Assembly: GCF_002214565.1 (NCBI RefSeq)
Contig: NZ_CP015106.1
Coordinates: forward strand, 620,001 to 684,000
Reading direction: 5' to 3'
DNA from: Thermococcus radiotolerans
Lineage (GTDB): Archaea > Methanobacteriota_B > Thermococci > Thermococcales > Thermococcaceae
Length of the DNA: 64,000 nt
Shown: positions 52,367-61,745 of the stretch, in pieces
How positions within the stretch are numbered: the stretch's first letter is position 1
Layout of the letters: every line of letters starts with the position of its first letter
Made by a program: the position numbers and the translations under genes
The notes under the pieces: model-generated
What the model saw: the letters and a program-made list of their open reading frames with translations, nothing else
Databases searched by the model: none
What the model was told of the DNA's origin: nothing

Positions 52367-53746
52367 ATGAGAAAAATAAGCTTCCTGATGGCGTTTTTGA
52401 TAACCGGGTACATCCTTGGAATCTGGAACTTCCTGGTTCTGCCCAAGTACTACATAAACTTCGGGCTGAAGGGATTCCTGATATCGCTGATACCGATGCT
52501 CGTAGCGCTGTTCCTGATATACAGTGAGGCGGAGAGCACCAAACGCACCAGATACCTGATATACGAGCTGTTCTTCAAGATATCGCGCACCCCGGCGCTG
52601 ATATTCGTGCTCATCATGTTCCTGCTCGTGATCCTCGGAATAACGACCTACTACTCCTCGTACAGCCTCATATACATCTTTGGCATCGGACCCAAGTACG
52701 TCCCGGCCATCGCCCTTGGAACGATACTCCTCTCCATAATCCTTCTCCTGCTCGCCAAAGGCAAGACCCTCGAGGTCATCTCAGTGCTGTCAGTGCTCTT
52801 CGTGCTCTTCGCAATCCTCTCGGCCATCATAGTCAGGAACCAGGCTCTCAGTGCCGTCACCGCGCCGCAGGCCGTTCACTACATGAACAACGCGGTCTCG
52901 GCGATAACGTCCTTCGACCAGCCGCTCTCCATCAAGGGAATCCTCTACATGCTCATATCGGTCCTCGTTTCCTTTGGACTCGGTGCGGGCGTTTACTACG
53001 TGGTCGGGAGCTTCACCCCGGAGGAGCTTGACCTCAGGAAGGTCCTCGCGGCGGTTTTCATCCTCCAGATAATACTCAGCTTCGCGGCGGCTTTCACCGT
53101 CGCCTACTCCCTCGGCGCGGCATATCAGGGATTCGGAAAAGCCTTCCACAACCCCAACATCCCCGCGGAGGAGTCCATGAAGCTCTACCTCGGCTTCCAG
53201 AACCTCAAGGAGTACGCCACCAACAGCGAGAAGAGCCCGATGGACTCGATTGAAGTGTTCTACTCGATTCCCTACGTTCTCAGGGGCAACATTGCCAACG
53301 CCGACAGGTTGGTATACCTGCTCATGCTCTCGCTCTACTTCGCCGGGCTGACCACCATCATAGTCCTCATCGAGATGGGCAGCCAGATACTCTCCGAGGT
53401 CATGCAGCTCGGGAGGAGCAAGAGCCTGACGCTGGTGGCGTTCCTGGGCCTCGTGCTCTCCGCAACGATGGTCGTAAGCGACATCAGAACCATGTTCGTC
53501 GTCGTGCCCTTCAGCGTCGGTGCCCTCATAGCGGCGGTGGAGGCCTACCCGCTCCTCTCAGGTGAGCTTGCACACAACAGGGGAATCGTCGGGGGCATAA
53601 TTGTACTGCTCCTCCTGGCCGGCATCGTGAGCCTCTACTTCACCCTCAGGGCCCCGGCAACACCGATCAAGATTGGGGCACTGCTCGGTCTCGTCCTCTT
53701 CGTGCCGGTGCTCATGAACAGCATGCTGATGAAGACCCGCCGCTGA
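52367..53746 (+). CDS. Polytopic membrane protein, possibly divergent sodium symporter (LeuT fold)
   Basis: 459 residues with about 12 helices. The C-terminal half looks like neurotransmitter:sodium symporters: LSIKGILYMLISVLVSFGLG, then GAGVYYVVGSF, then LLMLSLYFAGLTTIIVLIEMG. The usual GxGNxWRFPY of helix 1 is absent; helix 1 reads YILGIWNFLVLPKYY. Either a diverged transporter or a family of its own. It is transcribed alone. Confidence 0.55.
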   Translation: MRKISFLMAFLITGYILGIWNFLVLPKYYINFGLKGFLISLIPMLVALFLIYSEAESTKRTRYLIYELFFKISRTPALIFVLIMFLLVILGITTYYSSYSLIYIFGIGPKYVPAIALGTILLSIILLLLAKGKTLEVISVLSVLFVLFAILSAIIVRNQALSAVTAPQAVHYMNNAVSAITSFDQPLSIKGILYMLISVLVSFGLGAGVYYVVGSFTPEELDLRKVLAAVFILQIILSFAAAFTVAYSLGAAYQGFGKAFHNPNIPAEESMKLYLGFQNLKEYATNSEKSPMDSIEVFYSIPYVLRGNIANADRLVYLLMLSLYFAGLTTIIVLIEMGSQILSEVMQLGRSKSLTLVAFLGLVLSATMVVSDIRTMFVVVPFSVGALIAAVEAYPLLSGELAHNRGIVGGIIVLLLLAGIVSLYFTLRAPATPIKIGALLGLVLFVPVLMNSMLMKTRR

Positions 53747-53819
53747 ACTTTTCCATTTTCAAAAATTTTTTAAAGACCCTTCCCAATCGGTTTTAGAACG
53801 CTTATGGGAGGTCTGAAAA

Positions 53820-54230
53820 ATGGGAGACAAGACCAAGGTTCAGGTTAGCAAGCTCAAGCCGGGAAGGTACATCCTTATCGACGGTGAGCCCTGCAGGATT
53901 GGCAACATAACCGTTTCCTCGCCTGGCAAGCACGGCTCCGCCAAGGCCAGGATCGAGGCCGTTGGAATCTTCGACGGCAAGGTCAGGAGCATCGTCAAGC
54001 CCACCAGCGCGGAGGTTGACGTTCCGATCATCGACAAGAGAACCGCCCAGATCATCGCCATGACCCCGGACACCGTCCAGATCATGGACATGGAGACCTA
54101 CGAGCTCTACGACGTCCCGATCGAGGGCGGCGTCGCCGACGACATCAAGGACCAGCTCAAGGAAGGCATCAACGTCGAGTACTGGGAGACCCTCGGCAGG
54201 ATCAAGATAATGAAGCTCAAGGGCGAGTGA
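53820..54230 (+). CDS. Translation initiation factor aIF5A
   Basis: 136 residues. The hypusination loop [12 protein letters not shown] carries the Lys that is modified to deoxyhypusine or hypusine; [13 protein letters not shown] and a C-terminal OB fold complete the match. A TATA-like aaaaattttttaaag lies at about 53761-53775, and GGGAGGTCTG precedes the ATG. It relieves ribosome stalling during elongation. Confidence 0.95.
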   Translation: MGDKTKVQVSKLKPGRYILIDGEPCRIGNITVSSPGKHGSAKARIEAVGIFDGKVRSIVKPTSAEVDVPIIDKRTAQIIAMTPDTVQIMDMETYELYDVPIEGGVADDIKDQLKEGINVEYWETLGRIKIMKLKGE

Positions 54231-54279
54231 GCCCCCTTCTACCTCTTTAAACCAAACTTTTCTCGGAAAGTTAAAAAAG
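54231..54279. terminator. Bidirectional T/A-rich terminator between aIF5A and treT
   Basis: The sequence ccccttctacctctttaaacc is followed by AACTTTTCTCGGAAAGTT, a short hairpin resembling the AACTTT hairpins of the 29.6-30.1 kb region. The two genes converge here. Confidence 0.4.
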
Positions 54280-55518
54280 CTAGAGGGAATTCAGGAGGTC
54301 CAGATACCTCTCCAGGTGCCCGGTAATTAAAAAGTTCTCCAGCACCCTTTTTCTTGCCTTCATGCCCATGAGGTCTGTTTCTTCCGGGTGTTTCAGCAGA
54401 TAGATGGTCTTCTCGACGGCATCTTCCACCCCCTTCACGAGAAAGCCGGTTTCACCGTCAACCACTTGGAACTTGATTCCTCCAACGGCCCTGCCAACCA
54501 CAGGCTTACCCTTCCACATGGCCTCAGTCACAGTTAATCCAAAACCCTCCCTGATAGACATTTGCAAGACCACATCACTAGCCCGCTGGAAGGCGTTGAC
54601 CTCACGAGCGTGAACTCCAGTCAAATTCGTCAAAACCTTCACGTCGTAATCCTCGCCAATCTTCCTCAGGGTCTTCTCAAAGTAAACCCAGCCTTCCGGA
54701 TCGTCAGCAGCCATGACGCCGACGAGGAGAAGCTGAACCCCTGGAATCTTCTCCTTCACTTTCCGGTAAACGTCAATGACGTCAAATACTCCCTTCCAGG
54801 GGTCGAAGCGGGCGACTTGAGTGATTATCGGCCTGTCAGGGTCAACGTCGAACCTTTCGAGCGTTTTGAGAACCTCGGACTCGCTTAACTCCATGTTCTT
54901 CTCGCTTAACGGATCGATTGATGGAGGCATTATGACGGTTTTCCTTGGGTCCAGATCACTCTGAACGTATTCTGGAAGGTGAAAGATGTACCTATCGTAT
55001 TTCTGAACGTATTGTCTTAAGAATTCCCAGAATTCCCTGTTTGGATCGCTCAAGTCGATGTGGCAGCGCCATATCCAGGGCTGTCTCTTCTCGTAAAACT
55101 CTATCAATGCTGCTGGCTGTGGGTCGTGGACGAGGACGTAATCGAATTCAGTCAAGTCGGTTTTTTGGGCGTTCTCCTCGTTGGTTTTGATGTAGAGGTT
55201 TTTCATTTCCTCGGTGAGTTTGAGGTTTTTGTTGCCCTGGAGGGCGTTGTGGAAACTTTTAGTGACGTTGAAGAACTCGTCCGAGCCTTGAATGACGAAC
55301 CATTTGGCGTCGAGTCCTGAGTCCCTCATGAGGGGCACGAGATTGTGGAGTATCTCCGCAACGCCCCCGCCAAAGGACGTCGAGTTGACGTGGGCGAAGC
55401 TCTTTCCCTCCAACTTTTCCGCCTTGACTCTTATCCTTTCAACGGTCTCCTCTCCGATTATTCCGCTGTAATCCTCCAGGCCTTTACCGGCCCCTGTGAA
55501 GTCCCTAACCTCCAGCAT
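54280..55518 (-). CDS. treT: Trehalose glycosyltransferring synthase TreT (GT4)
   Basis: 412 residues. NSTSFGGGVAEILHNLVPLM is the N-terminal GT-B loop, QVARFDPWKGVFDVIDVYRK the donor region, and REGFGLTVTEAMWKGKPVV the C-terminal E-x7-E motif. TreT reversibly joins or splits trehalose with an NDP-glucose. It ends the mal gene string, 64 bases after malK. The start is at ATG 55518 behind GGGGGTGAT. Confidence 0.9.
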   Translation of the reverse strand: MLEVRDFTGAGKGLEDYSGIIGEETVERIRVKAEKLEGKSFAHVNSTSFGGGVAEILHNLVPLMRDSGLDAKWFVIQGSDEFFNVTKSFHNALQGNKNLKLTEEMKNLYIKTNEENAQKTDLTEFDYVLVHDPQPAALIEFYEKRQPWIWRCHIDLSDPNREFWEFLRQYVQKYDRYIFHLPEYVQSDLDPRKTVIMPPSIDPLSEKNMELSESEVLKTLERFDVDPDRPIITQVARFDPWKGVFDVIDVYRKVKEKIPGVQLLLVGVMAADDPEGWVYFEKTLRKIGEDYDVKVLTNLTGVHAREVNAFQRASDVVLQMSIREGFGLTVTEAMWKGKPVVGRAVGGIKFQVVDGETGFLVKGVEDAVEKTIYLLKHPEETDLMGMKARKRVLENFLITGHLERYLDLLNSL

Positions 55519-55581
55519 CACATCACCCCCTCACTTTCGGTAAGAAGAGAAAGGGCTGATTTGAGGCAGTCAGCGCAGTAA

Positions 55582-56655
55582 TCAGCCGTACAGCAGTTTT
55601 CCACTCTTGGGGTCGAAGATGTACATCCTATCCATCCTCGGCCTCCAGTAAACCTCCTCCCTGCCCGTCTCCACTCCTTCAGGAAGCCTGAGTATGAGCT
55701 CCACACCACCGTAGGCAATGTGGCCGTAGCTCTCCACACCGAGCTTCTCAACACCGAGGAGTCTGCCCTTCACAAAGCCCTCCTTCGGTTCGGAGCTGAC
55801 TTCAACGTGCTGAGGCCTGAAGCCGAGAACCGCGGTGCCGCGGATGTCTATGCTGGCAGGAAGTTCCAGCATGAATTCCCCTGCATCGAAGAGCACTTTT
55901 CCATCCTTCTCCTCAACATCTCCTTTCACGAGGTTCATTGGTGGGCTTCCCACGAACGTTGCAACGAAGGTGTTGGCGGGTTTGTAGAAAATCTCATCCG
56001 GCGTGCCAACCTGCTGGAGAACGCCCTTGTCCATGACCGCTATCCTGTCGGCCATCGTCATAGCCTCAACCTGGTCGTGGGTGACGTAGATGGTGGTTAT
56101 TCCGAGGTCGTAGCTGAGGAGCTTTTTGAGTTCAAAGCGCATCTGGGTTCTTATCTTGGCGTCGAGGTTGCTCAGCGGCTCGTCGAGGAGGAAAACCTCG
56201 GGTTCTCTCACCAGCGCCCTAGCCAAGGCCACACGCTGCTGCTGACCACCGCTCAGTTCGCTTGGCTTTCGGTTGAGAAGGTCGGCTATCCCAAGGAACT
56301 CGGCTACCTCCTTAACGCGTCGTATCCTCTCCTGCTTCGGAACCTTCCACATCCTCAGCGGAAATTCTATGTTGCCGAAAACCGTCATGTGTGGATAGAG
56401 CGCGTAGCTCTGGAAGACCATGGCGGTGTTCCTTTTGGTGGGGTCTATCTCGTTGACCAGCTGGTCGCCTATCCATATTTCGCCTTCGGTGGGTGTTTCG
56501 AGGCCGGCTATCATTCTGAGTGTCGTCGATTTTCCACACCCGCTTGGTCCGAGGAGCACCATGAACTCCCCATCCCTGATCTCAAGGTTCAGTTTGTTGA
56601 CCGCAACCACTTCACCAAACTTCTTGGTAACGTCCTTAAGCAGAACCCTCGCCAT
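55582..56655 (-). CDS. malK: Trehalose/maltose ABC transporter ATPase MalK
   Basis: 357 residues. Walker A GPSGCGKST, Q-loop FQSYALYPHM, signature LSGGQQQRVALARAL, Walker B VFLLDEPLSNLDAK, switch His in YVTHDQVEAM. The C-terminal 120 residues are the OB-type regulatory domain (TAVLGFRPQHVEV). Its ATG overlaps the malG stop (TGATG). In T. litoralis, as I recall, treT and trmB lie between malG and malK; here malK follows malG directly. Confidence 0.93.
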   Translation of the reverse strand: MARVLLKDVTKKFGEVVAVNKLNLEIRDGEFMVLLGPSGCGKSTTLRMIAGLETPTEGEIWIGDQLVNEIDPTKRNTAMVFQSYALYPHMTVFGNIEFPLRMWKVPKQERIRRVKEVAEFLGIADLLNRKPSELSGGQQQRVALARALVREPEVFLLDEPLSNLDAKIRTQMRFELKKLLSYDLGITTIYVTHDQVEAMTMADRIAVMDKGVLQQVGTPDEIFYKPANTFVATFVGSPPMNLVKGDVEEKDGKVLFDAGEFMLELPASIDIRGTAVLGFRPQHVEVSSEPKEGFVKGRLLGVEKLGVESYGHIAYGGVELILRLPEGVETGREEVYWRPRMDRMYIFDPKSGKLLYG

Positions 56656-57503
56656 CAGCCTTTCCCTCCTGTAATGACTATACCCCTAATGAGATACCTG
56701 TTCAGCACGAGGAAGAGCAGTATCGTGGGTGCCGAGGCCACCAGCGAGCCCGCTATGATGGGGGTGTACTCCGTCCACATGCTCCTCTGGAAGGCAAAGC
56801 TGAGACCAACCGGCAGCGTGAAGTTTTCCGGCGAACGGAGGAAGATGAGCGGCCCGATGAAGGCGTTCCAAGAGCCGAGGAACTGGTAAACGGCAACCGC
56901 ACCAAGGGCAGGTTTGGCCAGCGGCAGAGCTATGTAAAAGAACGCCTTTATCGGACCGCACCCATCTAGGCGGGCGGCTTCGAATATCTCGTTGGAAAGT
57001 GAGGTGAAGTACTGCCTCATGAGGAAGATGCTCGACACGTTCACTATTCCCAGCAGTGCGAGGCCGAAGATGTTGTCTATGAGGCCGAGCTTGTACATGA
57101 TGATGTAGTTCGGAACCAGCGTAACGAACATTGGGATCATGAGGAGCGAGAGCAGCGCGGAGAAGATTACGTCCTTCCCCGGGAATTTGAGTCTGGCGAA
57201 GGCGTAGCCAGCCATGCTGGTGAATAGCACGTTGCCGGCAACGATTAGCCCAGCGTAAAGCGCGGTGTTACGAATCCAGCGCGGAAACAGGTCAAGTCTG
57301 AAGAGCTTCTGATAGTTCTCAAGCGTGAATGGATTGGGGATCCACTCCGGGGGATAGGCTGAAGCCTGCGCCCACGTCATGAACGAAGCGACCAGCGACC
57401 TGATGAAGGGCATTAGATAAACCAGCGCAAAGGTTATCAGCACGGCGTAGGTTATGACAATCCATATACGGCGGATGAGTCTCTCCCTCTCCCGCGGAGT
57501 CAT
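56655..57503 (-). CDS. malG: Trehalose/maltose ABC transporter permease MalG
   Basis: 282 residues with six helices. The EAA loop that contacts MalK is FEAARLDGCGPIKAFFYIALPLAKP (EAA...G at about 188-200). ATG overlaps the malF stop by 4 bases. Confidence 0.92.
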   Translation of the reverse strand: MTPRERERLIRRIWIVITYAVLITFALVYLMPFIRSLVASFMTWAQASAYPPEWIPNPFTLENYQKLFRLDLFPRWIRNTALYAGLIVAGNVLFTSMAGYAFARLKFPGKDVIFSALLSLLMIPMFVTLVPNYIIMYKLGLIDNIFGLALLGIVNVSSIFLMRQYFTSLSNEIFEAARLDGCGPIKAFFYIALPLAKPALGAVAVYQFLGSWNAFIGPLIFLRSPENFTLPVGLSFAFQRSMWTEYTPIIAGSLVASAPTILLFLVLNRYLIRGIVITGGKG

Positions 57504-58441
57504 CGCATAGCCCTCCCGTACTTCTTCTGGAACAGGTAGGTGGTCGTGAATATTATCGCGAACAGGAACCAGCTCTTGGCCGCGGCAACGCCGGGACGTA
57601 TCCTGGTGAACGCTTCGTTATAGATGTCCAGCGCGACGGTATAGCCTGCCCCTCCCGGGCCGCCATTGGCCCCTGCCATTATCCACGCGAGGTCGAACAT
57701 CTGGAGGGCTCCTATGAGTCCCATGACCACCACGTAGACGACCATCGGCCTGAGCATCGGGATTGTTATGAAGAAGAACCTCCTTATCGGCCCGGCGCCG
57801 TCAAGCATTGCCGCCTCGTATATCTCCCTGGGAATGGCCTGCATCGCCGCCAGGAAGGATACCATGAAGTGGCCGCTGGTTCCCCAGATGGCGACAGTGG
57901 CTATGGCAAACAGAAGGTAGTCCTTGTTGTTTATCCAGTCCACCGGCTCGAAGCCCGGGATCACGTGGGTCAGGACGTAGTTTATGTAGCCATTTTTCAT
58001 GAAGAGCCATATGAATATCAGCGCCACGATGACCGAGGAAGTCGTCGCGGGCAGGAAATAGGAAACCTTGAAGAACTGCTGGCCGCGAATCTTCTGGTTG
58101 GCGAAGGAAGCCAGGACTATTGCCAGGAAGGTTTGGATGGGCACGACGATCAGTGTGTAGAGCAGGATGTTCTTCAGGCCGGTGTAGAATGGGACGAGAA
58201 GATAGGGAGCTCCGTGAAGTCCCCTGATAAGATCCCTTATCACAATCTCAAAGTTTTGAAGCCCTACAAACTGCATCTCGCCTATATAATCCCATTTGAA
58301 GAAGCTCAGATAGAAGGCAAAGAACATCGCGAAGTAACCAAAAACCAGATTCAAAATAACGGCAATCGAGATGAGAGTTAGCCCGGCCACAATCTCCTTA
58401 TTCCTAGACTTCTCGTAAAAGGAAGAAAAAGACGAAAACAT
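57500..58441 (-). CDS. malF: Trehalose/maltose ABC transporter permease MalF
   Basis: 313 residues, six or more helices, EAA loop YEAAMLDGAGPIRRFFFITIPML. The second membrane subunit of the importer. ATG follows GAGGTGAGAAC, 9 bases after the malE stop. Confidence 0.92.
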   Translation of the reverse strand: MFSSFSSFYEKSRNKEIVAGLTLISIAVILNLVFGYFAMFFAFYLSFFKWDYIGEMQFVGLQNFEIVIRDLIRGLHGAPYLLVPFYTGLKNILLYTLIVVPIQTFLAIVLASFANQKIRGQQFFKVSYFLPATTSSVIVALIFIWLFMKNGYINYVLTHVIPGFEPVDWINNKDYLLFAIATVAIWGTSGHFMVSFLAAMQAIPREIYEAAMLDGAGPIRRFFFITIPMLRPMVVYVVVMGLIGALQMFDLAWIMAGANGGPGGAGYTVALDIYNEAFTRIRPGVAAAKSWFLFAIIFTTTYLFQKKYGRAMR

Positions 58442-58450
58442 GTTCTCACC

Positions 58451-59812
58451 TCAGCTGCTCAGCTCTTCCTGAACGACCTGTTTCATAACCTCAATGGCCT
58501 CGTCCGCACTCATCTCGCCCCTCATCGCCGCTGCCATGGCGTCGCTGAACTTGCTCTCAATCGGTCCCGACTTCGGACCCCAGAGGAAGACTATCATCTT
58601 GTCGTACTTGAAGGAGAGGGTCTTCTTGTGCTGCGGCCACATGTCCGGATCGTTCTCAAAGCCCTTTATGCTGGGCAGGGTCTGGCCACCCTTGACGACA
58701 AGCTCCTTCTGTCCCTCCGGTCCGAGGAGGAACTTAACGAACTTCCATGCCTCCTGAGGGTGCTCGGTTTTGGCGTTTATTCCCAGAATGACGGTGTAGA
58801 CCATGGTCACCCTTCCTTCTTTTCCGGCCGGGACGGGGGCGATGTCCCAGTCCTCACCGTATTTGAAGTCGGGGAACTGGTCGGCGAGGAAAGGAATCAT
58901 CCAGTTTCCGCTGATGACCATTCCAACCTCCTGCTGGCCGAAGGCGTCACCGAGCCAGCCGGCTCCGACGTCACTCGGCTGGACAACGTACGGGGTAAGT
59001 CCCTGGTTCTCCCTCTCTATCTTACCCTTCCTGTAGAGGTCGATGTACCAGGTGAGGGTCTCCTTAACCACGGGGTTGTCGAACCAGGAGGCATCCTCGG
59101 GCTTCTCGAACCAGGGCTTGGGAGCACCGTTGCTGACCGCCACGGGGACGTATCTGTTAAATCCGCCCAGATATATGGCCAGTCCGGGCTTTCCGGTCTT
59201 GTCAGCTATTATCTTGGCGTACTCCTCAAGCTCCTCCCAGGTTTCGGGCGGCCTGGTGAGGCCAGCCTGTTCGAAGAGCTTTTTGTTGTAGAAGAGGGCC
59301 AGCATGCTCCAGTCCTTCGGCAGGCCGTAGAGCTTTCCATCCTTCATGAACGGCTCCAGCAGGAACGGATAGAACTGGTCAATGAAGCTCTGGTCGGCAA
59401 GGTCGGATATGGGATAGAGGGCGCCCTTGTCGATGAAGATTGGAGCCCAGGCACTGTCAACGTAGAAGACATCGGGGGCAACTCCAGCACCGTAGGATGC
59501 CAGAATGTTCTCGTGGAACATCTGAGTGATGACCTCATACTTGATGCCGATGTTGGGGTTCTGCTCTTCGAAGGCTTTAATCATCTTCTCGTAGTTCTTC
59601 ATCTCGGTTTCTCCGGCACTCCAACCGGCGAACCTTACGAAAACCTTCTCCTGCACCTGCGTCTCAACCTTGGTCTCAGTTTTAACTTTGGTCTCCGTGA
59701 CGGTTGCCGAGGTTTGGGTTCCGGTCTGCTCTCCGCCGCCGATGCATCCGGCAGCTACTACCGCCAAAAGCAGAACAAAAACCAAAAGACCACCAGCAAG
59801 GACTTTTTTCAT
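58451..59812 (-). CDS. malE: Trehalose/maltose-binding lipoprotein MalE
   Basis: 453 residues. A lipoprotein signal ends at AAGCIGG (Cys23), followed by a Thr/Lys/Glu-rich linker (SATVTETKVKTETK) of about 35 residues, then a type I solute-binding domain (WEELEEYAKIIADKTGKPG, WMIPFLADQFPDF). It captures alpha-disaccharides outside the cell for MalFGK. It is the first gene of the operon, transcribed away from trmB. Confidence 0.92.
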   Translation of the reverse strand: MKKVLAGGLLVFVLLLAVVAAGCIGGGEQTGTQTSATVTETKVKTETKVETQVQEKVFVRFAGWSAGETEMKNYEKMIKAFEEQNPNIGIKYEVITQMFHENILASYGAGVAPDVFYVDSAWAPIFIDKGALYPISDLADQSFIDQFYPFLLEPFMKDGKLYGLPKDWSMLALFYNKKLFEQAGLTRPPETWEELEEYAKIIADKTGKPGLAIYLGGFNRYVPVAVSNGAPKPWFEKPEDASWFDNPVVKETLTWYIDLYRKGKIERENQGLTPYVVQPSDVGAGWLGDAFGQQEVGMVISGNWMIPFLADQFPDFKYGEDWDIAPVPAGKEGRVTMVYTVILGINAKTEHPQEAWKFVKFLLGPEGQKELVVKGGQTLPSIKGFENDPDMWPQHKKTLSFKYDKMIVFLWGPKSGPIESKFSDAMAAAMRGEMSADEAIEVMKQVVQEELSS

Positions 59813-59971
59813 ACCTCCTCACCCCTCGAGATACGTGCATGAAATAATATGGGCATTCAATGTTTATACTACAATACTATTATATAAACCTTACTGAATT
59901 AGTATCCAATATATTTAAATAGTATTGAAGCTCAAAAATACGTAGTAGCAGTGACCTGTGGAGGGGTGCAG
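59813..59971. promoter_or_regulatory. malE-trmB divergent control region with inverted repeats
   Basis: CAATACTATT (59872-59881) and AATAGTATTG (59918-59927) form a perfect 10-base inverted repeat. Between them TACT-gaatt-AGTA (59892-59904) is a smaller palindrome. Minus-strand TATA ggtttatataata (about 59878-59890) serves malE, and plus-strand aatatatttaaata (about 59908-59921) serves trmB, so each outer arm abuts a TATA box. This fits TrmB repression of both directions, relieved by sugar (known for the family, inferred here). Confidence 0.65.
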
Positions 59972-61030
59972 ATGGAAAATTATGCTTTTTTGATTGAAAA
60001 ATTGCAGGAACTCGGGCTCACCAAAAGGGAGGCTGAAGTTTATCTGACGATTCTCATAAAGGATGGAGCTACCGTGAAGGAGCTTCTTGAGGCCCTTGAC
60101 ATTCACCAGCCCCAGCTCTACAACATAATCCAGAGCCTGATACGGAAGGGATTCATAAGAGCTTCCGCCGGAAGGCCGAGGGTTTACACTGCGAGCGATA
60201 TAGGGGCCCTAATCGACATTCAGAAGATGAAGTTCGATCTCCTCCGGAGCGTCCTTCAGGAGGAGCTTATGAAGATTAAGGGGAGAACCGGGGAAGAGGG
60301 ACCCTATATCTCGCTTGTGAGAAGCCTAGAAGGTGTCCTGGCGAGTGTTATCGAAATAATAAACTCCGCGGAAGTCGAGATTAGAGCCGAGCTCCCCTAT
60401 CCTGTTTTCAAAGAGCTCAAACCCTATCTGCTGGGAGCCCTTCAGAGGGGGGTGAACCTGTACCTCCTGGTTTATCCCAGCATAGGCACTCCAGAGGAGT
60501 TCGAGAGGTTCAGGGATCAGGTTAAAATACGGACCTTTGAGCTTGGAAACTTCCTCCTCGTTATATCTGACCTCTCAAGTGCGGTTTACTCAAAACGGCG
60601 CTTTTTCAGCGTCCACAAGCTTCCAATTTCCAGCAACGAGATCTACGGATACGTGATACAGGAAAAAGACCTTCTCCTTAGACTCCTCAACATCCACAAC
60701 AACCTCTGGCTCAAGTCAAAGGAGGTCATGGGCTGGATTTCTAGGCCCGAGCTGTATCCCAAGGTGTTCATAGAGTTCTCGATGGCGCTTAACGAGCTTG
60801 AGACCCTGCTAAAGCTCGGCTACACTCCGGTGGTGACCGTGGAGGGCAGGGACGTTAAGAGCGGCTACCCAGTGAGCATCACCGGAAATGTGCGCTCGAT
60901 AAACCGCTTTGGAATAGTCAGCAACTTCGTCCTCGAAAGCGAGAACGGAACCTTTACCGTCGGGGGTTTCGATGCGGAAGTAGAGGACATCGAGGCGCAG
61001 AGGGTCGTCATCAAGGAGATAAAGAAATAA
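59972..61030 (+). CDS. trmB: TrmB-type sugar-responsive transcriptional regulator
   Basis: 352 residues. The winged helix is seen in LGLTKREAEVYLTILIKDGATVKEL and DIHQPQLYNIIQSLIRKGFI (each in part). The C-terminal sugar-binding domain follows, with LVISDLSSAVYSKRRFF and GYVIQEKDLLLRL. ATG at 59972 has GGAGGGGTG. The family represses the trehalose/maltose transporter and releases on sugar binding. It leads a unit with the HAD and GH65 genes (10-base gap). Confidence 0.9.
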   Translation: MENYAFLIEKLQELGLTKREAEVYLTILIKDGATVKELLEALDIHQPQLYNIIQSLIRKGFIRASAGRPRVYTASDIGALIDIQKMKFDLLRSVLQEELMKIKGRTGEEGPYISLVRSLEGVLASVIEIINSAEVEIRAELPYPVFKELKPYLLGALQRGVNLYLLVYPSIGTPEEFERFRDQVKIRTFELGNFLLVISDLSSAVYSKRRFFSVHKLPISSNEIYGYVIQEKDLLLRLLNIHNNLWLKSKEVMGWISRPELYPKVFIEFSMALNELETLLKLGYTPVVTVEGRDVKSGYPVSITGNVRSINRFGIVSNFVLESENGTFTVGGFDAEVEDIEAQRVVIKEIKK

Positions 61031-61040
61031 GGTGGCAGCG

Positions 61041-61745
61041 ATGGCCAGGATAGCACTGATATGGGACTTCGATGGGGTCCTCGTTTACACGCCCCACGAG
61101 GAAGCCTGGCGAAAGGCCACGGAAATATATGGGGCTAAAATCGACCACGAATTCTACGTGAGGTACGTCTCAGGAAAGCCGCGCTACGAGGGTGCGCACA
61201 ACATACTGGAGCTGACGGGTATCTACGAGCGTCATGGTGCGGACACCGAGGAAAAAAGGAAAAAACTCCTCACGGAGTTCGCCGAGTTCAAGAACAGAAT
61301 GGTCAACGAGATGTTCGACAGGGGAGAGTACGAGGTTAACCGAGGGGCAATAGAGTTCCTGATGAAGGCAAGGGAGCGGGGAATACCGAGCGCTCTGGCT
61401 TCTGCCTCAAAGAACGCCCCGAAGCTGGCGGCCAAGGTCAGGGTGGGAGAGAAGAGACTGATAGACCTTTTCGATGTTGACGTCAGTGGTATGGCCCCCA
61501 GCAAGAAGGAGGTATTCCGGCTGGCTAGGAAAAAGCTCATGGAGATGTTCCCGGAGGTGGAGTCGTTTTTTGTCGTTGAAGATGCCCCCGCGGGCGTAAA
61601 GGCTGCCAGAGAGCTCGGAATGCTTGTTCTTGGATACGAAAGAGAGGCGGAACTTGATGAGGCAGATCTGAGGTTCAGGGACTTTGGGGAGGTCTCCATC
61701 GAGCGACTGTTGATGCTGAGCGAAGGTAAGGAGGGGGACGAATGA
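61041..61745 (+). CDS. HAD hydrolase, beta-phosphoglucomutase-like
   Basis: 234 residues. HAD motif I is WDFDGVLVYTP, motif II ALASASKNAP, the motif III Lys is in APSKKEVF, and motif IV is VVEDAPAGVKAA, the beta-PGM pattern. It would convert beta-glucose 1-phosphate, the product of an inverting GH65 phosphorylase, to glucose 6-phosphate. It overlaps the GH65 gene by 4 bases. The start follows AGGTGG. Confidence 0.85.
   Translation: MARIALIWDFDGVLVYTPHEEAWRKATEIYGAKIDHEFYVRYVSGKPRYEGAHNILELTGIYERHGADTEEKRKKLLTEFAEFKNRMVNEMFDRGEYEVNRGAIEFLMKARERGIPSALASASKNAPKLAAKVRVGEKRLIDLFDVDVSGMAPSKKEVFRLARKKLMEMFPEVESFFVVEDAPAGVKAARELGMLVLGYEREAELDEADLRFRDFGEVSIERLLMLSEGKEGDE

Noticed and set aside
58628-59842. 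Long plus-strand open frame of 404 residues opposite malE
   Set aside because: malE is certain on the minus strand with a lipoprotein signal and binding domain; the antisense frame has no recognisable features.
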